Positions 45,321 through 56,241 of a DNA stretch of 64,000 nt are shown piece after piece (position 1 is the first letter of the stretch; each line of letters starts with the position of its first letter). Below the pieces are notes generated by a model, which was given only the letters and a program-made list of their open reading frames with translations, searched no databases and was not told where the DNA came from. The translations under genes were made by a program, and so were the position numbers. Origin of the DNA: Pyralis farinalis (Eukaryota > Arthropoda > Insecta > Lepidoptera > Pyralidae); NCBI GenBank assembly GCA_947507595.1, contig OX382266.1:806001-870000 (forward strand), given 5' to 3'.

Positions 45321-45439
45321 CGATGCATGTACCGGCATACGCAACTTATTCTTGACCTGACGCGGACGCTGAGATGATCATTTATTTCTACTTCGGAAAT
45401 TTTCACTTAATATTAAAACGACTATATGTTTGCGAGTGC

Positions 45440-45775
45440 AGTGCTATATGTTTGCCTGTACACAGAGAACCGACCTACTCTGAATCCGACGGTCCCGGGC
45501 TCCAATTTTGGTGTGGGCATGCACCATAAAATTTTTGTTTTAATTAATGTATTAATTATATATATTTTTGTAATTATCACTTGCTCCACGGCGAAAGAAA
45601 ACATCGCGAGAAACCCACTTCCAAGAATTTATATTACTTTAGACGTGTGAACTAACATAAGAAAGGTCTGGTTTAGCCTCTGGGTCATGTAGATCAGTCG
45701 GCAGCATGTAAGAAGCAGTATTTGCACCAAATGGATTAGGAAACGGGCCTTGGAAGAAGACAAAGGTTTAACGTA
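45440..45775 (+). mobile_element. SINE-B, head degraded
   Basis: GGCTCCAATTTTGGTGTGG, GTAATTATCACTTGCTCC, GAAAGAAAACATCGCGAG, AGGTCTGGTTTAGCC and GGATTAGGAAACGGG match the SINE-B body. Confidence 0.7.
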
Positions 45776-45889
45776 CAATGCTTGAATGCGTTAATTTTAA
45801 AATATATTTATATACATCATATATTTCTCTCTAGATTTTTTCAATTATTTCTAAGTTCAGTTTTCGCTCAAGTATAATATAATCTTAAA

Positions 45890-46085
45890 TCAAATAGTGG
45901 TAATAACGCGACGCCAGCGGAGGTGTCGGCGATATAAGCTGATAGCGGTCGAAGGTGGCCCTCCGGGACGCGCGGCGTGCCGGGCCTGCTGCGTCCGGGG
46001 ACATCGCACGGTCGCTCGCTGCCGTCGTAAAATCGGATCCGCCGATTTAGATCATCTCAGCGTCCGTGTCCGTTGTTAAAAGGAC
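45890..46085. other. GC-rich island
   Basis: GACGCCAGCGGAGGTGTCGG, CCTCCGGGACGCGCGGCG and CGGATCCGCCGATT (palindromic core). No supported exon. 46090-46690 has no recognised feature apart from TGATTAATTAAGTCAATTAA at about 46375. Confidence 0.2.
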
Positions 46086-46700
46086 TTTCATTTACGTTTG
46101 AAATATTGCTTCATATAAAAAGGAGCCAAGTGAAGTCAATGTGTAGCTAAGGTGGTAAGACAGAACAGACGAGTTTCAGTGGCAGAGAGGTGACCGCACG
46201 CAGTAGGCCAGATCGCGAGACCAGAACCTTACCAGGACGCAACATCGACAACTACATAATTTTACCCAAATTACGAGTACCTTGCCTCACCTACTTAGGG
46301 AGTTACATAACAGAAGCGAGCTCGTTGCCAATCCAGGATTCCGGACCGTAGAGAGTTATTAACCCTCCAGAAGTGATTAATTAAGTCAATTAAATGGCGT
46401 TCAATGACTTCTCTTTTAATATTCGTTTGTTATCATGCGCTAATGTCTACTATCCTGGTCTCTATATACTCATTTATTGAAAAAGAATAGAATAACTACA
46501 AGATCTCGGTGTGATGGCTTGCGTGAGTGTCATCTCGTATGTGAAGATCACCAGCTACCTAGACGTACGACGCTACTTTCGTTCCTCGATACCATACATT
46601 TTGTACCGCTGCATCTTTTTATCTTAAGGATATCCCTTAAGTTCTCTTCTTTGTGATCATCATTTTTCTTGTGAAAAGCTTACTTTTCCTTGTTTCACAT

Positions 46701-46918
46701 TGTTCAAAGTAGTCACTTAGAACATTATTACGCGAAAATATAAATGCATATGTAAACCGCTGACAATGCATATCACTGTAATTACATTTTGTTGTATTAG
46801 CATATCACTCCAGTCGTATAATAAACGAGGTCAAACACACATCTTGTTTTTGTTCCACCTGACATTTTACATAAGTTTCTGACATTTTATAGTTCGGACC
46901 ATTGCAGGGGCCCAAACA
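46701..46918 (+). repeat. 5' LTR of the envelope-only element
   Basis: It starts TGTTCAAAGTAGTCAC and ends GGGGCCCAAACA. It matches 48577-48801 with a handful of substitutions and a short length difference near the end. Confidence 0.85.
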
Positions 46919-47066
46919 TTTTGGTCCTTCGAGATTTTGAACTTGCGTGCGGTGTGGTCAAAAACAGGATCACTCGGTACTCAAGTGAATCAGTGACATG
47001 TGAGTGAAAAGTGCAAATTGACAATTTTATACGGCGGTGACACGGTACGCGTGGAACAACGGGGTT

Positions 47067-47122
47067 ACACGTGGAACATTTTTGGTGACATTATAACACG
47101 TGGAACATTTTTGGTGACATTA
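47067..47122. repeat. Tandem repeat in the leader, 2 x 27 bp
   Basis: ACACGTGGAACATTTTTGG + TGACATTA occurs at 47067 and 47096. A partial third copy (GTGGAACAACGG) precedes them. Confidence 0.75.
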
Positions 47123-47155
47123 ATAAAATATATTGAGAATAATTGTGACAAATAA

Positions 47156-48280
47156 GTGAACATTGACGATCAGGTATCACAAAACGCCCTCAAATATATT
47201 TACGTAATGGCGACAGCATTATCAGCTGATGTAATTATATCCAACATCAGAAAGGTACAAGAGACGCTACTTGACACCATAACTAATATATACGAGTATC
47301 ATAGAAAAGTTGACATGCATTTAATATCTCCAAATCAATTACAGTCTCAAATAAATATAATTTCTGGTCAAATGCAAGGCGAGCTAATGTTACCTACAGA
47401 CAATGTGCGAGATAGGTACAAATTACTCCAAGCTCAAGCAAGAATGACACCTAAATACTTAATAATTGAATAAGTCTACTGAGTCATGTCAAATTCGAAT
47501 TGCAAAACGTTATTTCCCTTCCACTGACAAGCAAAGGAAAAAGTATGTACCCTATACCTGCAACAAATTACATGGCGTTTAACATCAAGAAAGACATGGT
47601 CATGGCAATGACAGACAAAGATATACAAACATGCATTAAATATGACAAGAGTAGATTATTATGCAATGAGAATTATCGAATTTATAATGTTCAAATCAAG
47701 CAATCATTATGTGCGGTCAGATTGTTGACAAACACTGATAATAAAACATATTGTCGGACTGTATTCGGAGAGTGCGCCGACAAATGGATCAAATTACAGA
47801 CGAGAGGAGTATGGTTGTACTCGTGTTGCAAAGAATCTTCAGTCAGCATTTTATGCCCATCTGGATTAATGACAAAGCAATTATATGGAAATGGACTAAT
47901 TAGTATAGGTCAAGGTTGCACACTTAAAGGTGACACATTTACTATCCACGTACCATACGATTTTAAGAATCGCTTTGTACTACAGCCTGACATCGAGATC
48001 CCCACAAATGGTCTTCAATATCCATCCTCACTTAATGACCTCATCAAAACATATGTACCAAATGACAATCTTGACAACATAAGAGGATCATAAGTCAGCA
48101 TTTCAAGAAATCCACCATAGATTAGTTCAGTTAAAGACACAGAATCTCCAAGAGATACATGACACCAATACGACTCATTGGACTGTCTTATACTCAATTT
48201 TATCTATCATGGCAGTCATCTGTGTCTTCTATATCATCGTCAAAAGGCGGCCAACTGCAACCTGCTTCTAAGAAGACGGC
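47156..48280 (+). pseudogene. Broken envelope / fusion-protein-like gene (endogenous retroelement)
   Basis: This is the remnant of a class of envelope glycoproteins that insect LTR elements share with baculovirus F proteins. Three open stretches lie in three different frames: 47156-47473 (helical, heptad-like region), 47500-48093 (cysteine-rich ectodomain with many paired Cys and a conserved Gly-rich Cys segment near its end), and about 48161-48270 (a hydrophobic membrane anchor followed by basic residues). The signal peptide and the N-terminal ectodomain are absent. At least two frame breaks, near 47480 and 48093, separate the parts. The gene is dead. Family assignment rests on overall pattern, not on a database match. 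Confidence 0.6.
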
Positions 48281-48576
48281 CCGCGAGACGAGAATCACCC
48301 ATTGAATTAGCAGACTTATCAACCAGACCTGGAGGAATTGACAAATACCATCAAGAAGCAGAGTCTCCAATTCGCCGTGCACACAGTGAATCAGTGTGGA
48401 GTGTGGACAAATCTACGTCCCCTACTATGACTGGAACAATTACATTTGAGAATTTACCTAAACCATAATTTATATATTTTTTTATTCAGTCTTGCATTTT
48501 CATACACTTTCGTAATTATTTGCATATGAATGGTAAACTTTATTTCCTTATTTTCTTTTTTCTCTGAGTGGCAGTA

Positions 48577-48801
48577 TGTTCAAAGTAGTCACTTAGAACA
48601 TTATTACGCGAAAATATAAGCGCATATGTAAACCGCTGACAATGCATATCACTGCAATTACATTTTGTTGTATTAGCATATCACTCCAGTCGTATAATAA
48701 ACGTGGTCAAACACACACTTGTTTTTGTTCCACCTGACATTTTACATAAGTTTCTGATATTTTGACATTTTCTAGTTCGGACCCTTGCAGGGGCCCAAAC
48801 A
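48577..48801 (+). repeat. 3' LTR of the envelope-only element
   Basis: It matches the 5' LTR, with an extra near-duplicate TTTTGACATTTT-type segment before TAGTTCGGAC. It is followed by the target duplication CACAT. Confidence 0.85.
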
Positions 48802-49384
48802 CACATTTCACTCAATACTTAAACTTAATAAATACTTAGTCTTTTATTGTTCAGGAGTACTGTATTATCCCTGTACCAGACTATCGGACTATGTAGTACG
48901 TTAATGGCCGTCAAAACCCCAAAATCAATGTGTATTTTGGTAAGACATACAAAGTCCCATTTTCGAAAATTTGGTGTTAATATTTAATAGGGCTTCATGT
49001 GCCAGAAGCTCGTTCGCGACCCCTGCCCATCATTTAGATTGCAATTCTGAACCGAAGGAGCACCTATGTGCGGGTTCGGGCGTCACCGGAGGCGACGTGT
49101 ATCGATCCGCCCACGTCGGTGCGAGCATAGGTGCATGCGGCGGTGGGGGCCGCCACCCACCACGCAGCGCCAGTTCCGGCGGGTCGATGAGAGCCGAATG
49201 CTGCATACTCACGTGGAATGTGAGAGGTGGATTGAGTGATAAGATGAGCAGATAGACGTAATGAATGAGAGACGCTTAAATGCTTTGTGTGTGACAGACA
49301 TTAAACGCAAGGGGAGCGACATCGATGATCTGCCCAGCGGAATGATGGCCCTCTGGTCTCGGGTAGACCGGGATGATCATGCCA

Positions 49385-49416
49385 GTACCACACCTACACC
49401 AGCGTAGGTGTGGTAC
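49385..49416. repeat. 13-bp perfect hairpin in the RTE relic
   Basis: GTACCACACCTAC, loop ACCAGC, GTAGGTGTGGTAC. It lies within the endonuclease region and so is a local inverted duplication of coding sequence. Confidence 0.7.
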
Positions 49417-49689
49417 TCTCCTCTCGATTAGCCTCTGGTGTAAAAGATTACCGTTTGGTAGGGCCTAGACTTCTCAGGGTTCGTATAAGACTGGGCATCA
49501 CGCGAGTATTTCTGGTTACTGCATATGCTTCCGTAAGCTCAGCGTGTGCCCAAAACCTAGAGAAGTTTTAGGAGTCTGTGAGGGATGTTCAGGATTTAGC
49601 TGAAGGGAATGAAAGAGTGATTATGTTTGAAGATTTGAGTGGATGGGTTGGGACCAAACGAGACAGCTATGAAGCTGTTCTTGGTCCGT

Positions 49690-50045
49690 ACGGAGATATA
49701 AGAGTGAACGAAGCAGGTAAGTCTACTCTAGAATGTATGGAATAAAACCTCCGCGTATACATGAGGACGGAATGATCAAAAAGTGCGACTCATTTGATTT
49801 TAATAGATAGACGCTTCCGAAATACTATAATGCATACAAGTCATCAGTTTCCTATGGAGATAAGAGAGTGAACGAAACAGGTAAGTCAATTCTAGATTTA
49901 TTTATGGAACGAAACCTCCTCGCGTTGAATACTTTATTTCATCACAAGGATATTCACACGTATACATGAGGATGAAATGATCAACAAAGTGATTTGATTT
50001 TAACAGATATACGTCTCCGAAATACTATAATGAATACAAGAGCCT
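49690..50045 (+). repeat. Tandem duplication inside the RTE endonuclease
   Basis: GGAGATATAAGAGTGAACGA (about 49693) and GGAGATAAGAGAGTGAACGA (about 49857) start two diverged copies. Each contains GGTAAGTC...TCTAGA, TATACATGAGGA and CCGAAATACTATAATG. Copy 2 is about 20 bases longer. Confidence 0.7.
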
Positions 50046-50797
50046 TTAGAGGTCTCACTACCTGGTGGTAAGCCGGTTTGTGGGACTTTTTAGGAAGTGG
50101 AGGCACTGGTGAGTGCGTAACCCTTTCGGAGATCATAAAAGGATAAGGAACGAAAAATTGAAGGACAAAAGTGTAAGAAGAACGTGAGTATAACGAACGT
50201 ACATCTGGTAAGCGAAAGTGTTGCAATCCTTCCCGACTCAGATGTGAATGATTGTTCGAAAGTTTTGAAAAAAAGTATGGTGCATAGTGCAAAATATGGT
50301 AGAAGCATGTGGAAAAGAGGTATAAACATTGCAAGGATCTGCCTGGTGGAAATGAATATTTTGGAGAAATGTATGAATATGCCTCGGACGCCTGCAATGA
50401 GAGTAAGTCTGATGCTCACTCTACGTTGACGGCGTCCGATGAAGGTGTAACTATGGTAAGATCGAATAGTCGATACGAAGCTAGAAAAATGGAAAGTCTG
50501 CGGGAATTGATATGATCAGAGCTGAGATGAACAAACTAGGTGGCACTTACGTCCCGGACGCCGTCTGGTACTTAAGTAATCTATGCTGGAGAACTAGAAG
50601 GGTCCCGGCGGACTGGGGACGCGCAGTCATCGTACCCTTGTATAAAGGCAAGGGGTCAGATATGGACCGCGCCAGCTATAGGGCCATCAGTTGATCAGCT
50701 TAGCAGCAAACATATATGGAAAAGTAATTGAAAGGGGAACGAGGGTGAAATAGGATGAAGTGCTGTAGGAGCACAGCGAAGATTCCAACATGGTAGG

Positions 50798-51003
50798 TGT
50801 TTAGGCCCTAACGGGTGATAATTGATACTTCGATATAGTGGACTGTAATTTGGTATATTTAAATGAGGTATTAAACCGACAAGTATAACGACCGGTGCCT
50901 AGCGCGTCGTTCGGCTGAGTGTGGCGGCGACGCGGACCAAGCGCCGAGGAATCTGCACGACGCCACCCCGCAGGCTGCGTCATGCAATAGTGATGCACCG
51001 ACA
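50798..51003 (-). repeat. BEL 3' LTR
   Basis: 206 bp, TGTTTAGGCCCTAACGGG to GTGATGCACCGACA as read on +. Identical by eye to the copy at 56854. The Gag-Pol stop lies 33 bases inside it, after a short GGGGAGTA purine run adjoining the LTR on the element strand. Confidence 0.95.
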
Positions 51004-51036
51004 TACTCCCCGGGTTGAAGAGTTGATGGGATGTCT

Positions 51037-54000
51037 TCAATCCTCAATAGGAAGAGGGCAGATGCAGTTGAAGGCGCGACGAATGGTTCCCCGCTTCGTC
51101 TTCAAGTCCGCCACGCGTGTGACCCCATCCACGCCGGGATAAGTGTTCGTGACCCGTCCTAGGGACCACAGGAGCGGCGGCGTAGTCTTGTCCTTAATTA
51201 GGACCAAGGACCCGTGTTTCACTTCGCCTCTGGAATGATACCATTTGGTTTTTGCCTGTAGCAGAGAAGTATACTCATTATGAAATCGTTTCCAGAAGTG
51301 TTGTCTGATGTGTTCAATTCTTTTCCATCGATCTAATCGGGTGATGTTGCTATCAGCCACCTGTGGGTAAGGCACAGATAAGAGTGGTCGTCCAATAAGG
51401 AAATGAGAGGGAGTGAGTGCCGAAAAATCATTAGGATCAGAAGAAAGCGGAGTAAGTGGGCGTGAATTCAAAATCGCCTCTATATAAGAGAGACAAGTTG
51501 CCATCTCCTCAAACGTTAAATGGGTTTGTTGGAGCAATCTTCTCAAGTGATACTTGCAAGACTTGACAGCAGCTTCAGCTAATGAGTTAAAATGAGGGGT
51601 GTAGGCCGGAATAAAATTAAATTCAATTCCCTCTTGAGCCATCTCAGATACAACGTTGGACGAATGTAAGAACTTATACATGTCACGTGACGCTCCGACA
51701 AAGTTAGTTCCATTATCGGACGTGATGCTTCGAGGCTTGCCTCGACGCGCCACGAACCGATTTAAAGCAGCTAGGTAAGCTTCAGATGTAAGGTCTGAAA
51801 CGAGCTCCAAATGTACAGCTTTCACTGCAGAGCAAACAAAGATGCACACATATGTTTTTATAAGTTTGCAACCGCGCCCTTTACGGTCTGCTATTAAGAC
51901 TGGACCCATGTAATCAACATAACAGTTAAGAAATGGGAATTCGAAACAAGTTCTCGAAGCAGGTAAATGACCCATAACTGGCTGTATGTTTTGAGCTTTA
52001 TATCTAAAACATTTAAGACATTTATTCACGACTGATTTTGATAGGTTCCTGCCTCCCAAAGGCCAGAAAGTTTGTCTAACATTAGACAATAACAGTTGAG
52101 GGCCGGCATGTAAAAGCTTTGTATGTTGCATTTCAAATATAAGCTTCGACAACGGGTGCTTACTACAAATTACTATAGGATGTTTTACATTAAAATTATA
52201 GGGGGAATTGTTTAGCCTTCCGCCCACGCGAATGAGGTTATTATTGTCTATGAACGGAGATAAGGAAAGCAATTTACTCTTGCGGGGCAAAGGATGTCCA
52301 GATTTTAAAATATTGTATTCTTCTGGAAACATGTCAGGCTGAGAATAATGCAAAATTAAATTTAATGCATTTTGCAATTCTGTAGCTGAAAAATTGCCAC
52401 ACCGTTTATTTTTATTTTTTATGTTATGTATAAATCTTTGTATATATGAAATGATTCTTTGTATTTTAGTAAGATTAGAAAATTTACTAAGTAAGTGGCG
52501 TATAAAGCAGGACCGAGTGTCTGTTGATGAGTGATTTACAATGAATGATTGATTATAATCACTACTAATGAAATGAGTTTCCGGCAAATCATCTTTCACT
52601 ATGTTTGGCATTTTTGGCCACTCATTCTCACTGCGCAATAAGAACGAAGGTCCCGACCACCACAACGACATATCACCGATAACATCGGCTCCTAGCCCAC
52701 GCGACACAAGATCCGCTGGGTTGTCCTTCGACGGTACGTAACTCCAAGCATGACCACGGGTACTCTCCTGAATTTCGTTTACTCTATTTCTAACGAACGG
52801 TTTTAATTGGGAAGTGGAAGTAGAGAGCCAACCGAGTACTATCGTAGAGTCACACCAGAATCTGTAATTATGTATCGGTATAGAAAGTGATTCTTGAACC
52901 TTCGTACACAGCCTTGCACCCAACAAGGCTCCACAAAGTTCAAGCCTCGGTATCGTCGTTTGTTTAATGGGCACTACGCGATTTCTAGAGACTAGAAGTC
53001 GTACGCACACAGATCCACTGCTATCACATGATCGAATATATACACAAGTGCCGTACGCACGTTCAGATGCGTCCGTGAAGATATGAGCTTCGTGCCTAAT
53101 GGAGTTTTCACACAATACCCAACGAGGAATCTTTAAGTTATTTAAGGCTGTTATTTTGCTTTCAAATAAATTCCATAGCTTACTAATCTCGAGTGATACC
53201 TCGTCGTCCCAATCGTACTTTTCGAGCCACAGACGTTGCATAACAATTTTTGCTTTGACAACGCATGGACCTACGAGACCAAGGGGATCAAAAACTTGGC
53301 TGATTACAGAGAGAATTTTGCGTTTAGTAATTTTTGTTGATGGTATGAGATTAATTGTGAAAGCAAGTAAATCCTTGTCGCTAACCCAATTTAGACCTAG
53401 TGTTTTACGCTGAGAACAAGATGAGTATTCACCCCGCTCAGAAAAAACCAAAGTATTATGTGATTCGTGGGAGTTTGAAATTTGACGTAAAATTTCAGGG
53501 TGGTTAGATCGCCACTTACGCAAATTAAATTTAGCAGAGGATAGAACAGACTGCACTCCTTTTGAGACTTTAACAGTTTCTGCTATGGTGCTCCCTCCAC
53601 TCAAGTAATCATCTACATAAAAGTCACGCTCTATAGCGGTCTTGACACTACTATCTTGAATATTATCTGCTAAACTCACGAGACATTTGGTGGCTAAATA
53701 AGGAGCTGAGGCAGTGCCATAGGTAACCGTGTTTAAGGTGTAAGTCTTAAGAGGTTCCTTGGGATCAAACCGAAAAATAATCTTTTGTAGAGGTCGTTGG
53801 AGTGAATTTAACTCAATGGCTCTATACATCTTTTCTATGTCACCTGAGACCACGAACCTATGTTGACGAAAGCGTGTTAAAATTGAAAATAGATCATCTT
53901 GTACTACGGGACCGATCATTTGAATATCGTTGAGAGAGACACCAGAACTGGTAGTAGCTGAAGCATCGAATACTACCCTAATACTAGAATTTTTAAAAAC

Positions 54001-56241
54001 TCCATGATGTGGAATATAATGGTTGACATGGGAATTATCTGGTGAGGAATTAAAGTCAGAATCTAATGTCATGTGACCTAGAGATTCATATTCCTTCATG
54101 AACTGTAAGTATTTATTTTTAAAGACAGTATCGCGCTTAAAGCGTCTCTCTAAGGACAAAAACCTATTTTTAGCGTTTAAGTAAGAATCGCCTAGAGAGC
54201 TTGGATCTTTTTTTAATGGCATTGTAACAATAAATCTACCATCATTATTGCGAAATGTGGTATTTGTAAAATGCTCATCGCATAGCCTTTCTTCGAAAGA
54301 GTGTGTCAGCTCTACTGGCACACTATCAAGCTCCCAAAATTGAGTAAGATCAGGAGTAATACTACTATGGTGGCAAGTATGCGATGAATGAGAATTCGAT
54401 GGCTGTGAAATACCACCAGTTACTAGCCATCCAAATTTAGATTCATATAAGGTAGGTAATTTTTTACCTAAGTGAATGGAATTAGTACCTAACACATTCC
54501 AAAATACCTCCGCCCCAACCAGGATATCTACGACCGACGGAATGTTAAAATTCGGGTCTGCTAGTTTAAGGCCTGATGGGATGGGGACGTGACTGATGTG
54601 CACGATTGAAGACGGTAAAACTTTGGTAATCTGAGGCAAAATATGACACTCGACGTCAATCCTATAAGCACAGCATAGAGATTCTATTGTTAGGTGACAA
54701 GACTGTGTACAGGTGGATGTGTGATTATTTATACCCGTTACCTTGGTGTTCGTACCGCGCAATGACAAACCAAGCTTCTCCGTAAGGCTCTGCGTAACAA
54801 AGTTCGCCGTGCTACCGTTGTCCAGCAACAGACGTGCAGGGTACTTCTTTCCCGCAGCGTTGGTCACGTTCACCATAGCTGTGGATAGCAATACATGCGC
54901 AGAAGTAGCAATCTGCATGGAGTTGACTGATAAAGCAACATTTGTCGTAGAGGGCGATGCAGAAGGCATATGATCGGAAAATGACTTTGTTTCGGTTTCT
55001 AAGTGCAAAAGCGTATTATGTTTAACCTTGCAATATTTACAATGAGTTAATTTGCATTGATTAGCTAAATGTCCAAAGCGTAAACAATTAAGACAAACTC
55101 TAAACTCATTCGCTTTTTTAATACGATTTTCAATAGATAATTCTCTAAACGTTTTACATGCGTACAATGTATGAGACTGGGAGCAAAGAGGACATTTCTT
55201 ATAGGAAATAGAATTGTAGTATTTTTTATGTATTTGAGTAGGTTTACAATTATTATTATTACTTAATGACTTATTTGAATGACTATTGTTCAGTGCAACG
55301 ATGGTACCCTGAGATAAGTTATGACTCAGCTCAACAGACTCCAGCATATCTGCTTTCCCACTTAAAAAGGTACAGAATTGAGACAAGGTGGGATAGCCTG
55401 TTAAGGAATTGCGATATTCTTCCCACTTAAGACTAGTTGTGGGGTGCAATTTCTCATTGAATATGTAAATAAGAATTGAATCCCAATGTTCTATGGGTTG
55501 ATCTAATGCAGCAAGCGCCCTAACGTTTTTATTAATTGTATCCACAAGACTTCGTATTGGAATACTTGACTCATCTTGTATTGCGCCAATGTTAAACAAA
55601 GCTTGTATATGTTTATTTACAAGGAGGCGATTATTGTCATATCGTTGACACAACAAGTCCCACGCGATTTTATAATGTTCACCTTTAAAATCAATGTTTT
55701 TTATGATCGAAGCTGCACTGCCTTGAAGTGAAGCTCGCAAGTAGTGAAATTTATTTATATCATCTAAAGCCGTATTATCGTGAATCAATGACTTAAAGGT
55801 ATTTCTATATTCCAACCAAGTATGGTAGGTACCATCATATTGGGGTAAAAATATTTTCGGCAAACGAACAAAATTACGCGTATTAGGAACAAGTGCACCT
55901 GAGTTTGCATCCTTGAAACCCGTCACAGACTCAACCCGGTTGCATGAAGATGCGAGAAGGCTGCGCGCGACGGCCACCAGGTTGAAGTACTGGTGCTCGA
56001 AGTCCTCGCGCTCGGTGAGCGCAGTCGCGGAATCCTCGGAAAGCACCTCGACCTCTGTCTGTAAGGCGTCAAATTCAGAATATAAATTTTCAAATTTATT
56101 AAGGCGCTCTTCTAAGTCCAAATGTTGTAACTGAGATAGACTAGAATTACTTCTAATTAAGTTTAAATGATTACTAAAAATAGTTAACTTTGATTTCATA
56201 GAACTACGTTTTTTTAATAAGGTTTTGAGGGTATCTGGCAT
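51037..56241 (-). CDS. BEL/Pao Gag-Pol polyprotein, 1734 residues
   Basis: Drives copy-and-insert transposition of the BEL element: particle formation, maturation, reverse transcription and integration. Domains in order: a Gag region with the LPKIFLPQYDG start of the DUF1759 type (about 125-290); Cys/His zinc knuckles (about 345-415, e.g. CLNCLRFGHLANQC); an aspartic protease with LLLDNGSTANF (about 472); reverse transcriptase with FYVDDYLSGG (about 873); RNase H with FTDASERAYG (about 1060); an integrase HHCC zinc finger (about 1370-1405); and an integrase core with the DDE triad in DYMGP (about 1440), SDNGTNF (about 1508) and LAEAAVK (about 1556). It ends with the DUF5641-type C-terminus (about 1630-1730). 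All catalytic signatures are present and there is no stop or frameshift. The length is normal for the family. ATG at 56241 follows a 612-base leader. Whether it is expressed cannot be told from sequence. Confidence 0.95.
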   Translation of the reverse strand: MPDTLKTLLKKRSSMKSKLTIFSNHLNLIRSNSSLSQLQHLDLEERLNKFENLYSEFDALQTEVEVLSEDSATALTEREDFEHQYFNLVAVARSLLASSCNRVESVTGFKDANSGALVPNTRNFVRLPKIFLPQYDGTYHTWLEYRNTFKSLIHDNTALDDINKFHYLRASLQGSAASIIKNIDFKGEHYKIAWDLLCQRYDNNRLLVNKHIQALFNIGAIQDESSIPIRSLVDTINKNVRALAALDQPIEHWDSILIYIFNEKLHPTTSLKWEEYRNSLTGYPTLSQFCTFLSGKADMLESVELSHNLSQGTIVALNNSHSNKSLSNNNNCKPTQIHKKYYNSISYKKCPLCSQSHTLYACKTFRELSIENRIKKANEFRVCLNCLRFGHLANQCKLTHCKYCKVKHNTLLHLETETKSFSDHMPSASPSTTNVALSVNSMQIATSAHVLLSTAMVNVTNAAGKKYPARLLLDNGSTANFVTQSLTEKLGLSLRGTNTKVTGINNHTSTCTQSCHLTIESLCCAYRIDVECHILPQITKVLPSSIVHISHVPIPSGLKLADPNFNIPSVVDILVGAEVFWNVLGTNSIHLGKKLPTLYESKFGWLVTGGISQPSNSHSSHTCHHSSITPDLTQFWELDSVPVELTHSFEERLCDEHFTNTTFRNNDGRFIVTMPLKKDPSSLGDSYLNAKNRFLSLERRFKRDTVFKNKYLQFMKEYESLGHMTLDSDFNSSPDNSHVNHYIPHHGVFKNSSIRVVFDASATTSSGVSLNDIQMIGPVVQDDLFSILTRFRQHRFVVSGDIEKMYRAIELNSLQRPLQKIIFRFDPKEPLKTYTLNTVTYGTASAPYLATKCLVSLADNIQDSSVKTAIERDFYVDDYLSGGSTIAETVKVSKGVQSVLSSAKFNLRKWRSNHPEILRQISNSHESHNTLVFSERGEYSSCSQRKTLGLNWVSDKDLLAFTINLIPSTKITKRKILSVISQVFDPLGLVGPCVVKAKIVMQRLWLEKYDWDDEVSLEISKLWNLFESKITALNNLKIPRWVLCENSIRHEAHIFTDASERAYGTCVYIRSCDSSGSVCVRLLVSRNRVVPIKQTTIPRLELCGALLGARLCTKVQESLSIPIHNYRFWCDSTIVLGWLSTSTSQLKPFVRNRVNEIQESTRGHAWSYVPSKDNPADLVSRGLGADVIGDMSLWWSGPSFLLRSENEWPKMPNIVKDDLPETHFISSDYNQSFIVNHSSTDTRSCFIRHLLSKFSNLTKIQRIISYIQRFIHNIKNKNKRCGNFSATELQNALNLILHYSQPDMFPEEYNILKSGHPLPRKSKLLSLSPFIDNNNLIRVGGRLNNSPYNFNVKHPIVICSKHPLSKLIFEMQHTKLLHAGPQLLLSNVRQTFWPLGGRNLSKSVVNKCLKCFRYKAQNIQPVMGHLPASRTCFEFPFLNCYVDYMGPVLIADRKGRGCKLIKTYVCIFVCSAVKAVHLELVSDLTSEAYLAALNRFVARRGKPRSITSDNGTNFVGASRDMYKFLHSSNVVSEMAQEGIEFNFIPAYTPHFNSLAEAAVKSCKYHLRRLLQQTHLTFEEMATCLSYIEAILNSRPLTPLSSDPNDFSALTPSHFLIGRPLLSVPYPQVADSNITRLDRWKRIEHIRQHFWKRFHNEYTSLLQAKTKWYHSRGEVKHGSLVLIKDKTTPPLLWSLGRVTNTYPGVDGVTRVADLKTKRGTIRRAFNCICPLPIED

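Larger units (their letters stand above)
46701..48801 (+). mobile_element. Internally deleted LTR retroelement with only an envelope remnant
   Basis: Two LTRs (46701-46918 and 48577-48801) flank 1.66 kb of internal DNA, and the whole is bordered by a 5-bp duplication CACAT (46696-46700, 48802-48806). The sequence after the 5' LTR, TTTTGGTCCTTCGAG, resembles the primer-binding region of the intact BEL element at 50798-57059 (TTGGTCCATCGAG). That suggests a BEL/Pao-type parent. No gag, protease, RT or integrase sequence remains. The interior is a short leader and a broken envelope gene, so it could move only with help in trans. Confidence 0.7.
48985..50797 (+). pseudogene. RTE-like LINE, 5' part (endonuclease and start of RT)
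   Basis: Coding remains in order: ILTWNVRGGLSDKMSR (start of an AP-type endonuclease), DLSGWVGTKRDSYEAVLGP-type and NTIMNTRAF-type pieces, then EMNKLGGTYVPDAVWYLSNL and GRAVIVPLYKGKGSDMDRAS with SLAANIYGKVIERGT (RT N-terminal motifs). Stops and frameshifts are frequent. A segment of the endonuclease is tandemly duplicated. The element is cut at 50797 by the BEL insertion and continues at 57065. Confidence 0.7.
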
